Shown: in pieces, positions 8,106 to 15,763 of the stretch
How the letters are laid out: every line of letters starts with the position of its first letter
How positions within the stretch are numbered: position 1 is the stretch's first letter
Translations under genes and position numbers: made by a program
Notes under the pieces: model-generated
The model's database searches: none
What the model saw: the letters and a program-made list of their open reading frames with translations, nothing else
What the model was told of the DNA's origin: nothing
Source of the DNA: Oceanospirillaceae bacterium
GTDB lineage: Bacteria > Pseudomonadota > Gammaproteobacteria > Pseudomonadales > Balneatricaceae
Reading direction: 5' to 3'
Length of the DNA: 35,314 nucleotides
Assembly (NCBI GenBank): GCA_016845445.1
Contig: JAERSU010000269.1
Coordinates: 1-35,314, forward strand

Positions 8106-9407
8106 ATGAACAGCAATAAAATCCTAGTTATTGACGACGAGCTACCGGTTAGAGAGAGTTATCAAAGCATTCTCTGCAATCAGGGTTACGACCCATTAAG
8201 TGAGCTGGAACAACTGTTTGATGATGACAGTGAGGTGGAAGAGAACACCACCCCCTTTGAAGTTTGCTTTGCCTCCCAAGGCGAAGAAGGTGTTGAGCTG
8301 GCTGCCCAGGCCTTTCAACAAGGCGAACCCTATGCCATCGCGTTCATTGATATGCGCATGCCGCCAGGCATGGACGGTTTAGCGACCGCCCAGCAATTAC
8401 GCGCCATCGACCACCAAATTCAGATCATTTTCGTCACCGCTTATTCCGACCGCAGCATTGACGAATTGGACCACGCCCTTGGCACCGACATGCTCTTGTT
8501 ACGCAAACCATTTACCAGTGACGAAGTATTGCAACTGGCGCGTAACTCGTTACGCAATTGGAACCACCTTCGCCAAGTTGAATGGCGGGCAGCCAACCAC
8601 CAAGAAGCTGCCAAAAAACAGGTGGACATGGGCCAAGGTATTGTCAATCGGGTCAACGAAGCCATCAACAAGGTGCAAAACACCTTGCATGAAATTCGTA
8701 AAGCCCAAGAACAAATGCTGCAGATCAACGAACGTTTGCAGGTTGACCCTAAAGATCGTGATCAAGAAAAAGTAAAACAACTGCTGCAATCCACCTTAAG
8801 CAATTATCATGAGCACGCCATCTCTGCCGACCTCAATGATGCCAAGGTGACCTTGACGCGCATGAGCAGTATTTTACAACGCCAACGGGATAACCAGTAC
8901 GGTACCCAAGAAGATTCAACCATCAGCATTTACGAAGCCATCGAAGAAGCCCTACTGGTATTTAGTGATCGTTTGGCGCGTAGTGACCTTGAGCTAAACT
9001 TGCAGCTACAACCTGAAGTAGGCGGTACCGAATACGCCCATAAAAACATATTGCAGCTACTCAACACCTTGCTTTACATTGTCATTGATGGTGTCGAGCA
9101 ACACGCCTTGGAACTTGATGTTGACGACCAGGTGCACACCAGCAAAGGCCGCTCAATTCTCATTAGTGCTGACAGCCATGACACCCAGCAGAACACTCTG
9201 GATCTGCATATTGCTAACGACAACCTAAATAGCATGCACAACAACCAGGGTCAAGAATACCAGCTGCACAACATCAGCGATTTAGACGCCGGCTTGCAAC
9301 AGGCGGTTGCCTACATCCAACAGCTTAAGGGCCACATCTATCATTACCAGCAAACTGACAGCCTTAACGATCAGAGCTTTCAGGTCACCCTGACAACTAA
9401 ATCATAG
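8106..9407 (+). CDS. response regulator with coiled coil and degenerate histidine-kinase-like domain
   Basis: 433 residues. The N-terminal REC domain has DD at 10-11, phospho-acceptor D82 (AFIDMRMPPGMDG), T111 and K134. About 30 acidic residues (28-57) are inserted between helix 1 and strand 2. Residues about 150-245 are charged and heptad-like, probably coiled coil. The C-terminal 150 residues resemble the second half of a kinase dimerisation helix plus an N-box-like segment (NILQLLNTLLYIVIDGVEQHA). However, there is no H-box His-Glu-Leu motif, the N-box Asn is not in the normal place, and no DxGxG or GxGL ATP-lid motif can be found. It is probably a phosphorylation-responsive signalling scaffold, not an active kinase. 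No partner kinase is adjacent. Confidence 0.8.
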   Translation: MNSNKILVIDDELPVRESYQSILCNQGYDPLSELEQLFDDDSEVEENTTPFEVCFASQGEEGVELAAQAFQQGEPYAIAFIDMRMPPGMDGLATAQQLRAIDHQIQIIFVTAYSDRSIDELDHALGTDMLLLRKPFTSDEVLQLARNSLRNWNHLRQVEWRAANHQEAAKKQVDMGQGIVNRVNEAINKVQNTLHEIRKAQEQMLQINERLQVDPKDRDQEKVKQLLQSTLSNYHEHAISADLNDAKVTLTRMSSILQRQRDNQYGTQEDSTISIYEAIEEALLVFSDRLARSDLELNLQLQPEVGGTEYAHKNILQLLNTLLYIVIDGVEQHALELDVDDQVHTSKGRSILISADSHDTQQNTLDLHIANDNLNSMHNNQGQEYQLHNISDLDAGLQQAVAYIQQLKGHIYHYQQTDSLNDQSFQVTLTTKS

Positions 9408-9425
9408 GCACCATCTTGCAGGCAC

Positions 9426-9453
9426 AAAAAAGGGCAGCTAACTAGCTGCCCTT
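9426..9453 (-). terminator. terminator between the convergent REC-protein and rhodanese genes
   Basis: An 11-bp perfect stem (AAGGGCAGCTA with TAGCTGCCCTT) and minimal loop. Read leftward it ends in a run of six T, fitting the rhodanese gene ending at 9471. Read rightward it is followed by TTGTTATTG, so it may also stop the gene ending at 9407. Confidence 0.88.
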
Positions 9454-9470
9454 GTTATTGTAAACTGCGT

Positions 9471-10160
9471 TTACTTGGCTACTGACAGACCTAAGATTTC
9501 CCAAGTCTGCATACCGCCACGGAACCACTTGATCTTCTCTTCTGGGTAACCGAACTTCATCAAGGTTACCATGGAAGCAGGCGACTGACCGCACCACATA
9601 CCGTTACAGAAAAGCACCAGCGTCTTAGCGTCGGAATAATCAAACACTTCGCTAACCGTGCCAGCAACGATGGCCTCTTCAACTTCAAACTCATCAGCGT
9701 CGCCTACCAGCTTAGCACCGAATTGATTTAACAACACATCCATGATGGTTGCAGTGGTGGACTTAACAGGGTGTAGGTCGGTGAAAGGAACGTTGGTGGC
9801 GCCAGGGATAGTACCACGCTTAACCCAATCTGGCGTACGGGAATCAACCACTAGAATATTTTCACCAGCCTGCTGACGCTGTACGTAAGCAATGGTCTCA
9901 ACTTCACCCAAGGTCTCGATACCAGCAGAGAACTTAATTGGCTGGATACAGAAAGGCGGACAAGGACGAGAAGTTTTAGCGTAAGCATCCTTTACAACGT
10001 TGCCATTGTCTTGGTTACGTACGATTTCAACGTCAGCACCGTTATGCTTAACGGTTACGGACATCATGTCACCAGTGATACCCACTGGCTTATTGGCCAT
10101 TGCAGACATGCTCAATACAGAGACAGCCACACCGGCGACGATTTGCATCATTTTATTCAT
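9471..10160 (-). CDS. periplasmic rhodanese-domain protein of the sox cluster
   Basis: 229 residues from ATG 10160 (AGGAG nine bases upstream), with signal peptide MNKMMQIVAGVAVSVLSMSAMA. The mature N-terminal part has a conserved-looking two-cysteine motif RPCPPFCIQP (C67, C71). It is followed by one rhodanese fold: VVDSRTPDWVKRGTIPGATNVPF, then the active-site loop LFCNGMWCGQSP with candidate sulfur-carrying C185 and a second C190, then FRGGMQTW. Such proteins transfer sulfane sulfur, so a role in delivering or removing sulfur near SoxYZ is plausible but inferred. It lies after soxW, separated by 114 bases that contain the palindrome also seen upstream of soxB. Confidence 0.9.
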   Translation of the reverse strand: MNKMMQIVAGVAVSVLSMSAMANKPVGITGDMMSVTVKHNGADVEIVRNQDNGNVVKDAYAKTSRPCPPFCIQPIKFSAGIETLGEVETIAYVQRQQAGENILVVDSRTPDWVKRGTIPGATNVPFTDLHPVKSTTATIMDVLLNQFGAKLVGDADEFEVEEAIVAGTVSEVFDYSDAKTLVLFCNGMWCGQSPASMVTLMKFGYPEEKIKWFRGGMQTWEILGLSVAK

Positions 10161-10196
10161 ATTTATTTTACTCCTAAGCAAATATAAGGCGTGCGC

Positions 10197-10210
10197 TATA
10201 AGCTTATAAC
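10197..10210. promoter_or_regulatory. palindrome upstream of the rhodanese gene, identical to one upstream of soxB
   Basis: TATAAGCTTATAAC; the first 12 bases are a perfect palindrome. It ends 37 bases before the rhodanese ATG. The same 14 bases, same orientation, occur at 13434-13447. It could be an operator or a -10 element (TATAAG/TATAGC on the minus strand). Confidence 0.4.
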
Positions 10211-10274
10211 TGTCTGTACGCACATTCAACATCACGGCTTGCAACTTTAGTTCACAATGAATCAATTAATGAGT

Positions 10275-10733
10275 TCAATCACGACCTAATGCCTGCATTC
10301 CCCTGAAAATGTTCTTTTCTAAATAAAAGCCATAAAAATCTGGCGTGGCCAAACCGACTAAATCTTCAGCCAAACGTTCTCCGGTACGCGGATGCAATAC
10401 CAGAACCGTTGGCGAAAAATCCACTTTCATGCTATCGGCCCACTTATCATGAGTGGTCTTTGCACCGCTAAAATCAATCATTGAAGCGCGGGATTCCAGA
10501 TTAATAGTCACAATGGAGACATGTTCAGCAAACTCTTGCGAGCGAGAAATGGGGCCTAAAAACTCGTTTTTTACCCGCACACAAAAAGGGCAGTTACTGA
10601 TTTCAGTAATCATAATGACAGGCTTATCGGCAGGCAACTGGGTGGCATCATCCAGATCCATGGGATGATAGTCAGTGTCTGCTTGCACCCAAACAGACAG
10701 CAACAGCAAAGTAGCCAGCCAAAGCTGTTTCAT
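10275..10733 (-). CDS. soxW: SoxW-like periplasmic thioredoxin
   Basis: 152-residue thioredoxin-fold protein with a signal peptide (MKQLWLATLLLLSVWVQA) and active site C48-P-F-C51 in EISNCPFCVRVKNEFLGP, then the cis-proline region FSPTVLVLHP. SoxW proteins are thiol-disulfide reductants thought to keep Sox cysteines, mainly that of SoxYZ, in the active state. The start codon overlaps the stop of the upstream hydrolase gene by one base, so the two are co-translated. The CPFC motif and position support SoxW; a generic DsbA/TlpA-like role is the alternative. Confidence 0.85.
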   Translation of the reverse strand: MKQLWLATLLLLSVWVQADTDYHPMDLDDATQLPADKPVIMITEISNCPFCVRVKNEFLGPISRSQEFAEHVSIVTINLESRASMIDFSGAKTTHDKWADSMKVDFSPTVLVLHPRTGERLAEDLVGLATPDFYGFYLEKNIFRGMQALGRD

Positions 10734-11623
10734 TACTGCATTACCTCATCCAGTTGTTCAAGCATATATTCGACAATCTCATCGGCATACAGGTCGCGGA
10801 AAAAATGATCAGCGTCCTCTAGCATTTCAAAACGCACATGATCCAAACCAGCAGCCTCTACCTGACTAGGCAGGTCGGGCACCACCTTATCAAGGGATCC
10901 TGCAATAATAGTAGTTGCTAATGACTGGCCTTTCAATAACTCAACGGTATTTTGCTCGTCTTGCGGATCATAGTAAGAAAGGAAACTAGCCGCAGATACC
11001 TTGCCACCACGCAAGCAATATATAAAGCTGGTGTTATCGGACATCCAAGCATCTGCAGGCAAGGCTTTGGCCTCCGCCACCTTATCCGCTAACGCCACGG
11101 CGTAGTTCTTTTCATAACCGGCTGCTCGCTTGCTTGCCGTGGAATCCGTTGGCGCTATCAGGAACTGACTTTTTACCACCGGGTCAGCATGGCGACTATA
11201 AGCAGCCACCTGGCCGCCACCCCGGGAATGACCGGCGATAAGCACCTGCTCAACTCCCTGAGCTTTCAACCATTCCACCCAATGGCCCAATTCAGTCATG
11301 GCGTTTTCATGCTTGTGCACATGATCCGTTTCACAGTCATAAGCTCCATGGCGATTATCCATACCCAGGCTTAAATTCGGTGCCAAGCTATTGATCTCTT
11401 CGTCAGCTAACAATTCCTGCAAGGTGGCGATGATTTCCATCTTGTTATGGGCCAAGGTACCATGCTGGATTAGCACCATAGGGCCTTCGGTGATATCACC
11501 TGTTGCTACAGATAATTCTGCATTCAGCGCCAATGCATCTGGCTTAATAGTTACTTCCTCGGCCTGTACAGCTGATGCCATTAACCCTACGGTCAATAGC
11601 GCTGGCAAGAATAGTTTTTTCAT
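10733..11623 (-). CDS. secreted alpha/beta hydrolase embedded in the sox cluster
   Basis: 296 residues from ATG 11623 (AGGGA eight bases upstream; a GTG at 11626 is an alternative). Signal peptide MKKLFLPALLTVGLMASAVQA. Alpha/beta-hydrolase fold: oxyanion region LIQHGT near 51-56, nucleophile elbow GHSRGG with S133, probable acid D250 or D245 (SLDKVVPD), and H273 in DADHFF. The N-terminal region has CETDHVHKHE. Substrate is unknown; thioesters or esters are typical for the fold. It lies between soxB and soxW and overlaps soxW by one base, so it belongs to the sox transcription unit, but it is not one of the classical Sox components. Confidence 0.85.
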   Translation of the reverse strand: MKKLFLPALLTVGLMASAVQAEEVTIKPDALALNAELSVATGDITEGPMVLIQHGTLAHNKMEIIATLQELLADEEINSLAPNLSLGMDNRHGAYDCETDHVHKHENAMTELGHWVEWLKAQGVEQVLIAGHSRGGGQVAAYSRHADPVVKSQFLIAPTDSTASKRAAGYEKNYAVALADKVAEAKALPADAWMSDNTSFIYCLRGGKVSAASFLSYYDPQDEQNTVELLKGQSLATTIIAGSLDKVVPDLPSQVEAAGLDHVRFEMLEDADHFFRDLYADEIVEYMLEQLDEVMQ

Positions 11624-11654
11624 CACCGAATTCCCTCTACTTAAGATACCTGAA

Positions 11655-13415
11655 TTAAGCCTTATATCCTGGGTTACCAGCCACGTTCTTCAACACTGGC
11701 GTATTGAGTTTGTTGATACGCACATCCTGCGTTTTACGCAGGTAGTCCGCTGTCACATCCCAGATTTCGGCGCCTTCGGACTTGGAACCCACCGTCGCCC
11801 AACCGGCTACCTTGTAGGTTTTACTGGCTTCAATTAGCTCACCATTATCGAGGCGCATCTCATCAATACGACTGCCCATCGGTGCTAGCGGATCACAACG
11901 ATAGTCCATACCACCTAAGCGCACCATGTCACCGCCAGATTGCAGGTATGGTTCGGGGTTAAAGATGTTGTCAGCCACATCTTCAAGAATAAGCTTGATA
12001 TCAGCGCCGGTCATGTCTCGAGCGTAGGTCTCAGAATAGGTTGTCGCTGTCTGATCCAATACCCGTTCCATGGTGACTGTCTGGCCCTTCATAACACTGG
12101 TGCCCCAGCGGAAACCAGGGGATAGAGAAATCTGCGCATCATAGTGATCACGCAAAGCGTCACAGATCACCTGATCAAAGGTACCGTTGAAGTTACCGCG
12201 ACGGTACAGCACTTCGTCCGCCACAGCCAACTCTTCATCCATCCAGGCGGCATAAGGTGCTCGCTCTGCAGCAACCAAGGCAGCCATTTCTTGATTAGCT
12301 GGTAGAATCTCAGAGAACACAGGTAACAGACGGTACTGGAAGCCATTGACCTTACCCTTACCGATATCTAGATCAAGTACGCCCAAGAACTTACCGTTGG
12401 AACCAACATTACAAACCAAGGTAGTTTGGCCGTTGTTCTTCACTTGCGTCGGAGCTGGCATACCATCGTGAGTGTGACCACCCAAGATGACATCGATACC
12501 GGATACACGGTTGGCCATGGCGATATCCACATCCATTCCGTTGTGAGACAGCACCACCACCGCATCAACGCCCTGATTATCACGCAAATCATCAACGGTT
12601 TCTTGCAACAGGTCATCATTAATATCAAAGGTCCAGTCCGGAATAAAGCGGGCTGGGTTGGCAATCTTGGTGCGCGGGAAAGCCTGACCGATTACCGCAA
12701 CACGGGCACCGCCCATGTCACGAATACTGTAAGGCTTAAACACACGCATAGTGTCTTCATCGTAGATGTATTCGTCAGCACCTTCAAACAAGGCATCTTC
12801 GGTAACTAATACGTTTTGCGCCAAGAACTCGCCATCAAAGGCGGCAATATTGCTTAGCACTTCTTCTTGATGGTAGGTGAATTCCCAGTGGCCGGTCATG
12901 ATGTCCACACCCAACAGGTTACAGGCGCGCACCATGTCCATACCGCGCGTTTTCACGTTAATACCAGAACCCTGCCAGGTATCACCGCCATCCACTAACA
13001 AGGTGTTTTCACTACCGTAGCTACCACGCAACTGGTCGACCAGCGTTTTCAGGTGGGCAAAACCACCAACCTTACCGTATTGCAAAGCAGCATCTTCAAA
13101 ATTCAGATAGGTAAAAGCGTACTCTTCCATAGAACCTGGTTCGATACCAAAGTGTTGCAGAAACTTATGACCCACGATGTGCGGTGCTTTACCATAGGCA
13201 GGACCCACACCCAAGTTGATACTTGGCTCACGGAAATAAACAGGATTAAGTTGACCGTGGCAGTCGGTCATGTGCAACAAACGAGCGTTACCATAGCTGG
13301 GTACTTCGTAAAAATCGCCTGGTTGTCTCTTGGCGGCAAAACCTTGCTGTGGCAATACACCGGCCACGGCGGCCAAACCCATCATACGGGCAAAATCACG
13401 TCTGCTTGTTGACAT
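11655..13415 (-). CDS. soxB: thiosulfohydrolase SoxB
   Basis: Periplasmic di-manganese hydrolase that releases sulfate from the cysteine S-thiosulfonate on SoxY. 586 residues, typical of SoxB. Tat-type leader (SRRDFARMMGLAAVAG). The metallophosphatase core shows HMTDCHGQL (D51, H53), VDGGDTWQGSG, TGHWEF (usually GNHE in relatives; the TGHWEF form fits SoxB), SHNGMDVDI and LGGHTHDGMP. The C-terminal 5'-nucleotidase-like domain carries ICDALRDHYDAQISLSPGFRWG. It follows soxK after a 190-base gap holding two terminator-like hairpins and a palindrome, so it may have its own promoter. Confidence 0.97.
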   Translation of the reverse strand: MSTSRRDFARMMGLAAVAGVLPQQGFAAKRQPGDFYEVPSYGNARLLHMTDCHGQLNPVYFREPSINLGVGPAYGKAPHIVGHKFLQHFGIEPGSMEEYAFTYLNFEDAALQYGKVGGFAHLKTLVDQLRGSYGSENTLLVDGGDTWQGSGINVKTRGMDMVRACNLLGVDIMTGHWEFTYHQEEVLSNIAAFDGEFLAQNVLVTEDALFEGADEYIYDEDTMRVFKPYSIRDMGGARVAVIGQAFPRTKIANPARFIPDWTFDINDDLLQETVDDLRDNQGVDAVVVLSHNGMDVDIAMANRVSGIDVILGGHTHDGMPAPTQVKNNGQTTLVCNVGSNGKFLGVLDLDIGKGKVNGFQYRLLPVFSEILPANQEMAALVAAERAPYAAWMDEELAVADEVLYRRGNFNGTFDQVICDALRDHYDAQISLSPGFRWGTSVMKGQTVTMERVLDQTATTYSETYARDMTGADIKLILEDVADNIFNPEPYLQSGGDMVRLGGMDYRCDPLAPMGSRIDEMRLDNGELIEASKTYKVAGWATVGSKSEGAEIWDVTADYLRKTQDVRINKLNTPVLKNVAGNPGYKA

Positions 13416-13433
13416 CTTTACATACCTGTAACT

Positions 13434-13447
13434 TATAAGCTTATAAC
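13434..13447. promoter_or_regulatory. palindrome upstream of soxB, shared with the rhodanese gene
   Basis: TATAAGCTTATAAC, part of the 14-bp perfect palindrome TTATAAGCTTATAA at 13433-13446, nineteen bases upstream of the soxB ATG. Same 14-mer, same orientation, as 10197-10210. Candidate operator or promoter element. Confidence 0.4.
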
Positions 13448-13465
13448 CAAGCTTGTTTTACATAT

Positions 13466-13514
13466 AAAAAAAGCCTGCGATCTGCAGATTAAACACCCAT
13501 GGAGTTCGCAAGCC
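13466..13514 (-). terminator. terminator-like hairpin between soxK and soxB
   Basis: Read leftward, GGCTTGCGA (13506-13514) can pair with TCGCAGGCT (13472-13480) over nine positions with two G-T wobbles and a 25-base loop. It is followed by seven T (A run 13466-13472 on the plus strand). The T run makes an intrinsic terminator or attenuator plausible; the long loop lowers certainty. Confidence 0.55.
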
Positions 13515-13526
13515 AATAAAATCAAT

Positions 13527-13557
13527 TCGCCGGGTATCCCCACAAGGACCCCGGCGA
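13527..13557 (-). terminator. GC-rich hairpin downstream of soxK
   Basis: TCGCCGGG (13527-13534) pairs perfectly with CCCGGCGA (13550-13557) with a 15-base loop that can extend the stem (TCC/GGA). No long T tract follows directly. It may protect the 3' end of the upstream soxC-to-soxK message or act together with the next hairpin. Confidence 0.55.
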
Positions 13558-13606
13558 TATTTTGCAGCCAGATTGGCTCTGCTGCTAGGTCAATATCATT
13601 AACCTA

Positions 13607-14032
13607 TTAGGAACCTGGTACCATGATCACCCAATCCTCAGCGGATCGTTGTGCTTGACGAATACCCATGCGAGCATGGTATTTGGCTTGTGCAGCCAGG
13701 TTCATTGCTTCCTGGAATTTACCAGCTTTGAGGGCCTTATTAGCGCTCTTTAAAATACCCTTAGTAAGGGTCCAGTCATAACCGACAGCTTTCACTTCTT
13801 TGTGCTTGGCTTTGGCAGAAGCGATCAATGCCTTGGCATTGGCTTCCGTGGCTTCAGCAGCCGCTTCCAGCTCTTCGGGATGATCGGTGGTATATTCCTT
13901 ACCCTCAAAAGTGAAGGTATGACCTTTGCCGTGCAGGGCACGTTCAGCATTGAAGGCATCTTCAAAGCTAGCGGCTGCTACGGAACCAGAACTCAGTACC
14001 AAAGCGGCTACTAGAGGCAAATACTTTTTCAT
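13607..14032 (-). CDS. soxK: SoxXA-binding protein SoxK (SAXB)
   Basis: 141 residues from ATG 14032, chosen because GAGGAGA sits six bases upstream; the GTG at 14047 overlaps that site. Signal peptide MKKYLPLVAALVLSSGSVAAA. The mature protein is Ala/Lys/Glu-rich and helical with no cysteine. It contains FEDAFNAERALHGKG and, toward the C-terminus, AGKFQEAMNLAAQAKYHARMGIRQA, features of the small SoxXA-binding proteins that join and activate the SoxXA cytochrome. It lies immediately after soxA, the expected place. Function rests on family resemblance and position. Confidence 0.82.
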   Translation of the reverse strand: MKKYLPLVAALVLSSGSVAAASFEDAFNAERALHGKGHTFTFEGKEYTTDHPEELEAAAEATEANAKALIASAKAKHKEVKAVGYDWTLTKGILKSANKALKAGKFQEAMNLAAQAKYHARMGIRQAQRSAEDWVIMVPGS

Positions 14033-14051
14033 GATTTCTCTCCTCACCTTG

Positions 14052-14912
14052 TTACTTACGAGAACCAGGGCCGTTTACTTCTAGGCCGTTGGACATGTAG
14101 GTCATAAAGAATTCCAAATTACTGTATTCTTTGCCTTGGGCTTTCAGAGGCGTACCACGTACGTTGTTCTGACAGCCACCGAAACGACGATGCAGGGTAC
14201 CTAGCTCACCCCACTTGGAACGGAACACCGGGAAGTGAGTTACGTGACCAAGAGTTGCTGATGTACGATCCGCTCGAATTGGAATGTTGACGCCCTGTAC
14301 GTGACAGTTAGCACAGCTCATGTTCAACTGACCGCGACGGGAGTAAAACTGGGCCTTGCCGTCTAGATAGGCAGCCTTAGCCTTGTCGTTAGGAATCTTC
14401 ACATCGATGATATTACCTGCGGAGGTAGAAGCCATGTAAGCCGAGATCTGGGCAATTGCACCTTTCTTGGCTTTAAGCTTCTTTTCACCGTTAGCTTCAC
14501 GGCACTGATTGATGGCTAATTCCAGTGTTACTACACGGTCCTGCTCATCACTCCAGTAAGGGAAGTTTTGGCGAATGCCCATACCACCATTTTCAAAACA
14601 GTCAGCGTAAGACTTGCCGTTGGCAAATGGGGTGTTGAACATTTCTTCACCCGCTTCAATATCGAATTCATAAGGAGGAAACTCTTCCATTTCTTCCCAT
14701 TGTGCTCGGGAGGCCGCATCTAAAGCGTAGATACCATTGGCATAATCGTCCAGTTCTACCTGGGGAAAACGCTTCTGGAAAAAGGCTTGTAGCGCCAGTC
14801 GGTCCGCTTCTGGATCAACCGTTGCCAACGTATTGCCTGTGCTTGCGGCACTACTCATACTAGCAACTAGCGCTAAGGAAGCGCCGGCTAGCAAAGATGT
14901 TATTATTTTCAT
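14052..14912 (-). CDS. soxA: c-type cytochrome SoxA
   Basis: Catalytic subunit of SoxXA, which oxidatively couples thiosulfate to the SoxY cysteine in the periplasm. 286 residues with signal peptide (MKIITSLLAGASLALVASMSSAA). One haem motif, C200-A-N-C203-H204, then RRFGGCQNNVR whose C247 is the expected cysteine (persulfide) haem ligand, and the C-terminal LEFFMTYMSNGLEVNGPGSR typical of SoxA. The N-terminal cytochrome domain has lost its haem site: C105 and C137 remain and probably form a disulfide. This is the monohaem SoxA type. soxA sits between soxZ and soxK. Confidence 0.96.
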   Translation of the reverse strand: MKIITSLLAGASLALVASMSSAASTGNTLATVDPEADRLALQAFFQKRFPQVELDDYANGIYALDAASRAQWEEMEEFPPYEFDIEAGEEMFNTPFANGKSYADCFENGGMGIRQNFPYWSDEQDRVVTLELAINQCREANGEKKLKAKKGAIAQISAYMASTSAGNIIDVKIPNDKAKAAYLDGKAQFYSRRGQLNMSCANCHVQGVNIPIRADRTSATLGHVTHFPVFRSKWGELGTLHRRFGGCQNNVRGTPLKAQGKEYSNLEFFMTYMSNGLEVNGPGSRK

Positions 14913-14939
14913 ACCTGATGCCTCATGCTCAGTTTATGT

Positions 14940-15254
14940 TTAGCGTACTTTCGCAGTTTCAGTGCTGGAGGTACCGGTGTTTTCTGTCCAGGTAATTTCC
15001 AACTGGTCGCCTTTGGCGCCACCTTCGAAAGTAAATGCCAAGTATGGGTTCTTAGAAACCGCAGTACCTAGGTGGGCTTCCATGACGGTCTTGCCGTTAT
15101 AAGCCACAACCATAGTTTGGATAAACTTAGCAGGAATCTTGTTGCCCTTCTTATCCTTACGGTTACCAGTTTCCATATCATGCTTGGCCATGATTTTTAC
15201 GGAAGTATTGCCATTTTTGGCCTTAGCCTTGGCGCGAATAATACCTTTAGCCAT
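14940..15254 (-). CDS. soxZ: sulfur carrier complex subunit SoxZ
   Basis: 104-residue partner of SoxY; SoxYZ carries sulfur intermediates through the Sox cycle in the periplasm. Immunoglobulin-like beta protein with VKIMAKHDMETGNRKDKKG, then PAKFIQTMVVAYNGKTV, NPYLAFTFEGG and LEITWTENTG, all typical of SoxZ. It has no signal peptide, as expected, since it is exported with SoxY by the Tat route. AGGAGA lies eight bases before the ATG. It follows soxY after 23 bases. Confidence 0.97.
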   Translation of the reverse strand: MAKGIIRAKAKAKNGNTSVKIMAKHDMETGNRKDKKGNKIPAKFIQTMVVAYNGKTVMEAHLGTAVSKNPYLAFTFEGGAKGDQLEITWTENTGTSSTETAKVR

Positions 15255-15277
15255 TGTTCTTTCTCCTCTCTACCTTA

Positions 15278-15733
15278 TTAACCGCCACAGCCGCCGATGG
15301 TTACTTTCACTTCTTTTGAAGCACTGAAAGTACCAGAAGCAGTTTCCACAACTGCTGTTACAGCAGAGGTCTTACCCATACGGATACGACAGGAAGCTTG
15401 GGCTTTGGTGCCGGCAGGGATGAAGAACTGCGCAGCCAATGGCTGTGGGTTGCCTTCAACAAATACGGCAATACTCTTAACCCCAGCCAAACCACTGGAT
15501 ACAGTAACTGGTACAACAGCACCATTCTCAGCAATGTCTGGAGCTTTTAGGTTTACATCAGCACTGGCCGCTGGCGCGCTGTCATACATGGCGTCCATGG
15601 CAGCATCTTGGCTGTCGGTTTCAAATGCAGTTGCATTCCATGCTGCCAAGGCAATACGTGGCATCATCACGCCCAGGCCTGCAATAGCGCCGCCAGTAAA
15701 TACGGCTTTTAGAACACTTCTTCTACTAATCAT
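15278..15733 (-). CDS. soxY: sulfur carrier protein SoxY
   Basis: 151-residue covalent sulfur carrier. The C-terminus ends in IGGCGG, where C149 on the flexible swinging arm bears the thiosulfate and sulfane intermediates. The N-terminus is a Tat leader (MISRRSVLKAVFTGGAIAGLG). The SoxY core shows VPVTVSSGLAGVKSIAVFVEGNPQPLAAQF and CRIRMGKTSAVTAVVE. AGAGGAT lies seven bases upstream of the start. The gene is immediately upstream of soxZ. Confidence 0.97.
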   Translation of the reverse strand: MISRRSVLKAVFTGGAIAGLGVMMPRIALAAWNATAFETDSQDAAMDAMYDSAPAASADVNLKAPDIAENGAVVPVTVSSGLAGVKSIAVFVEGNPQPLAAQFFIPAGTKAQASCRIRMGKTSAVTAVVETASGTFSASKEVKVTIGGCGG

Positions 15734-15763
15734 CGGTTAATCCTCTGGTTATCCCGTGTGGTA

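Noticed and set aside
12426-12809. 127-codon plus-strand open frame within soxB
   Set aside because: Entirely antisense to a well-supported soxB; no ribosome site or recognisable domain.
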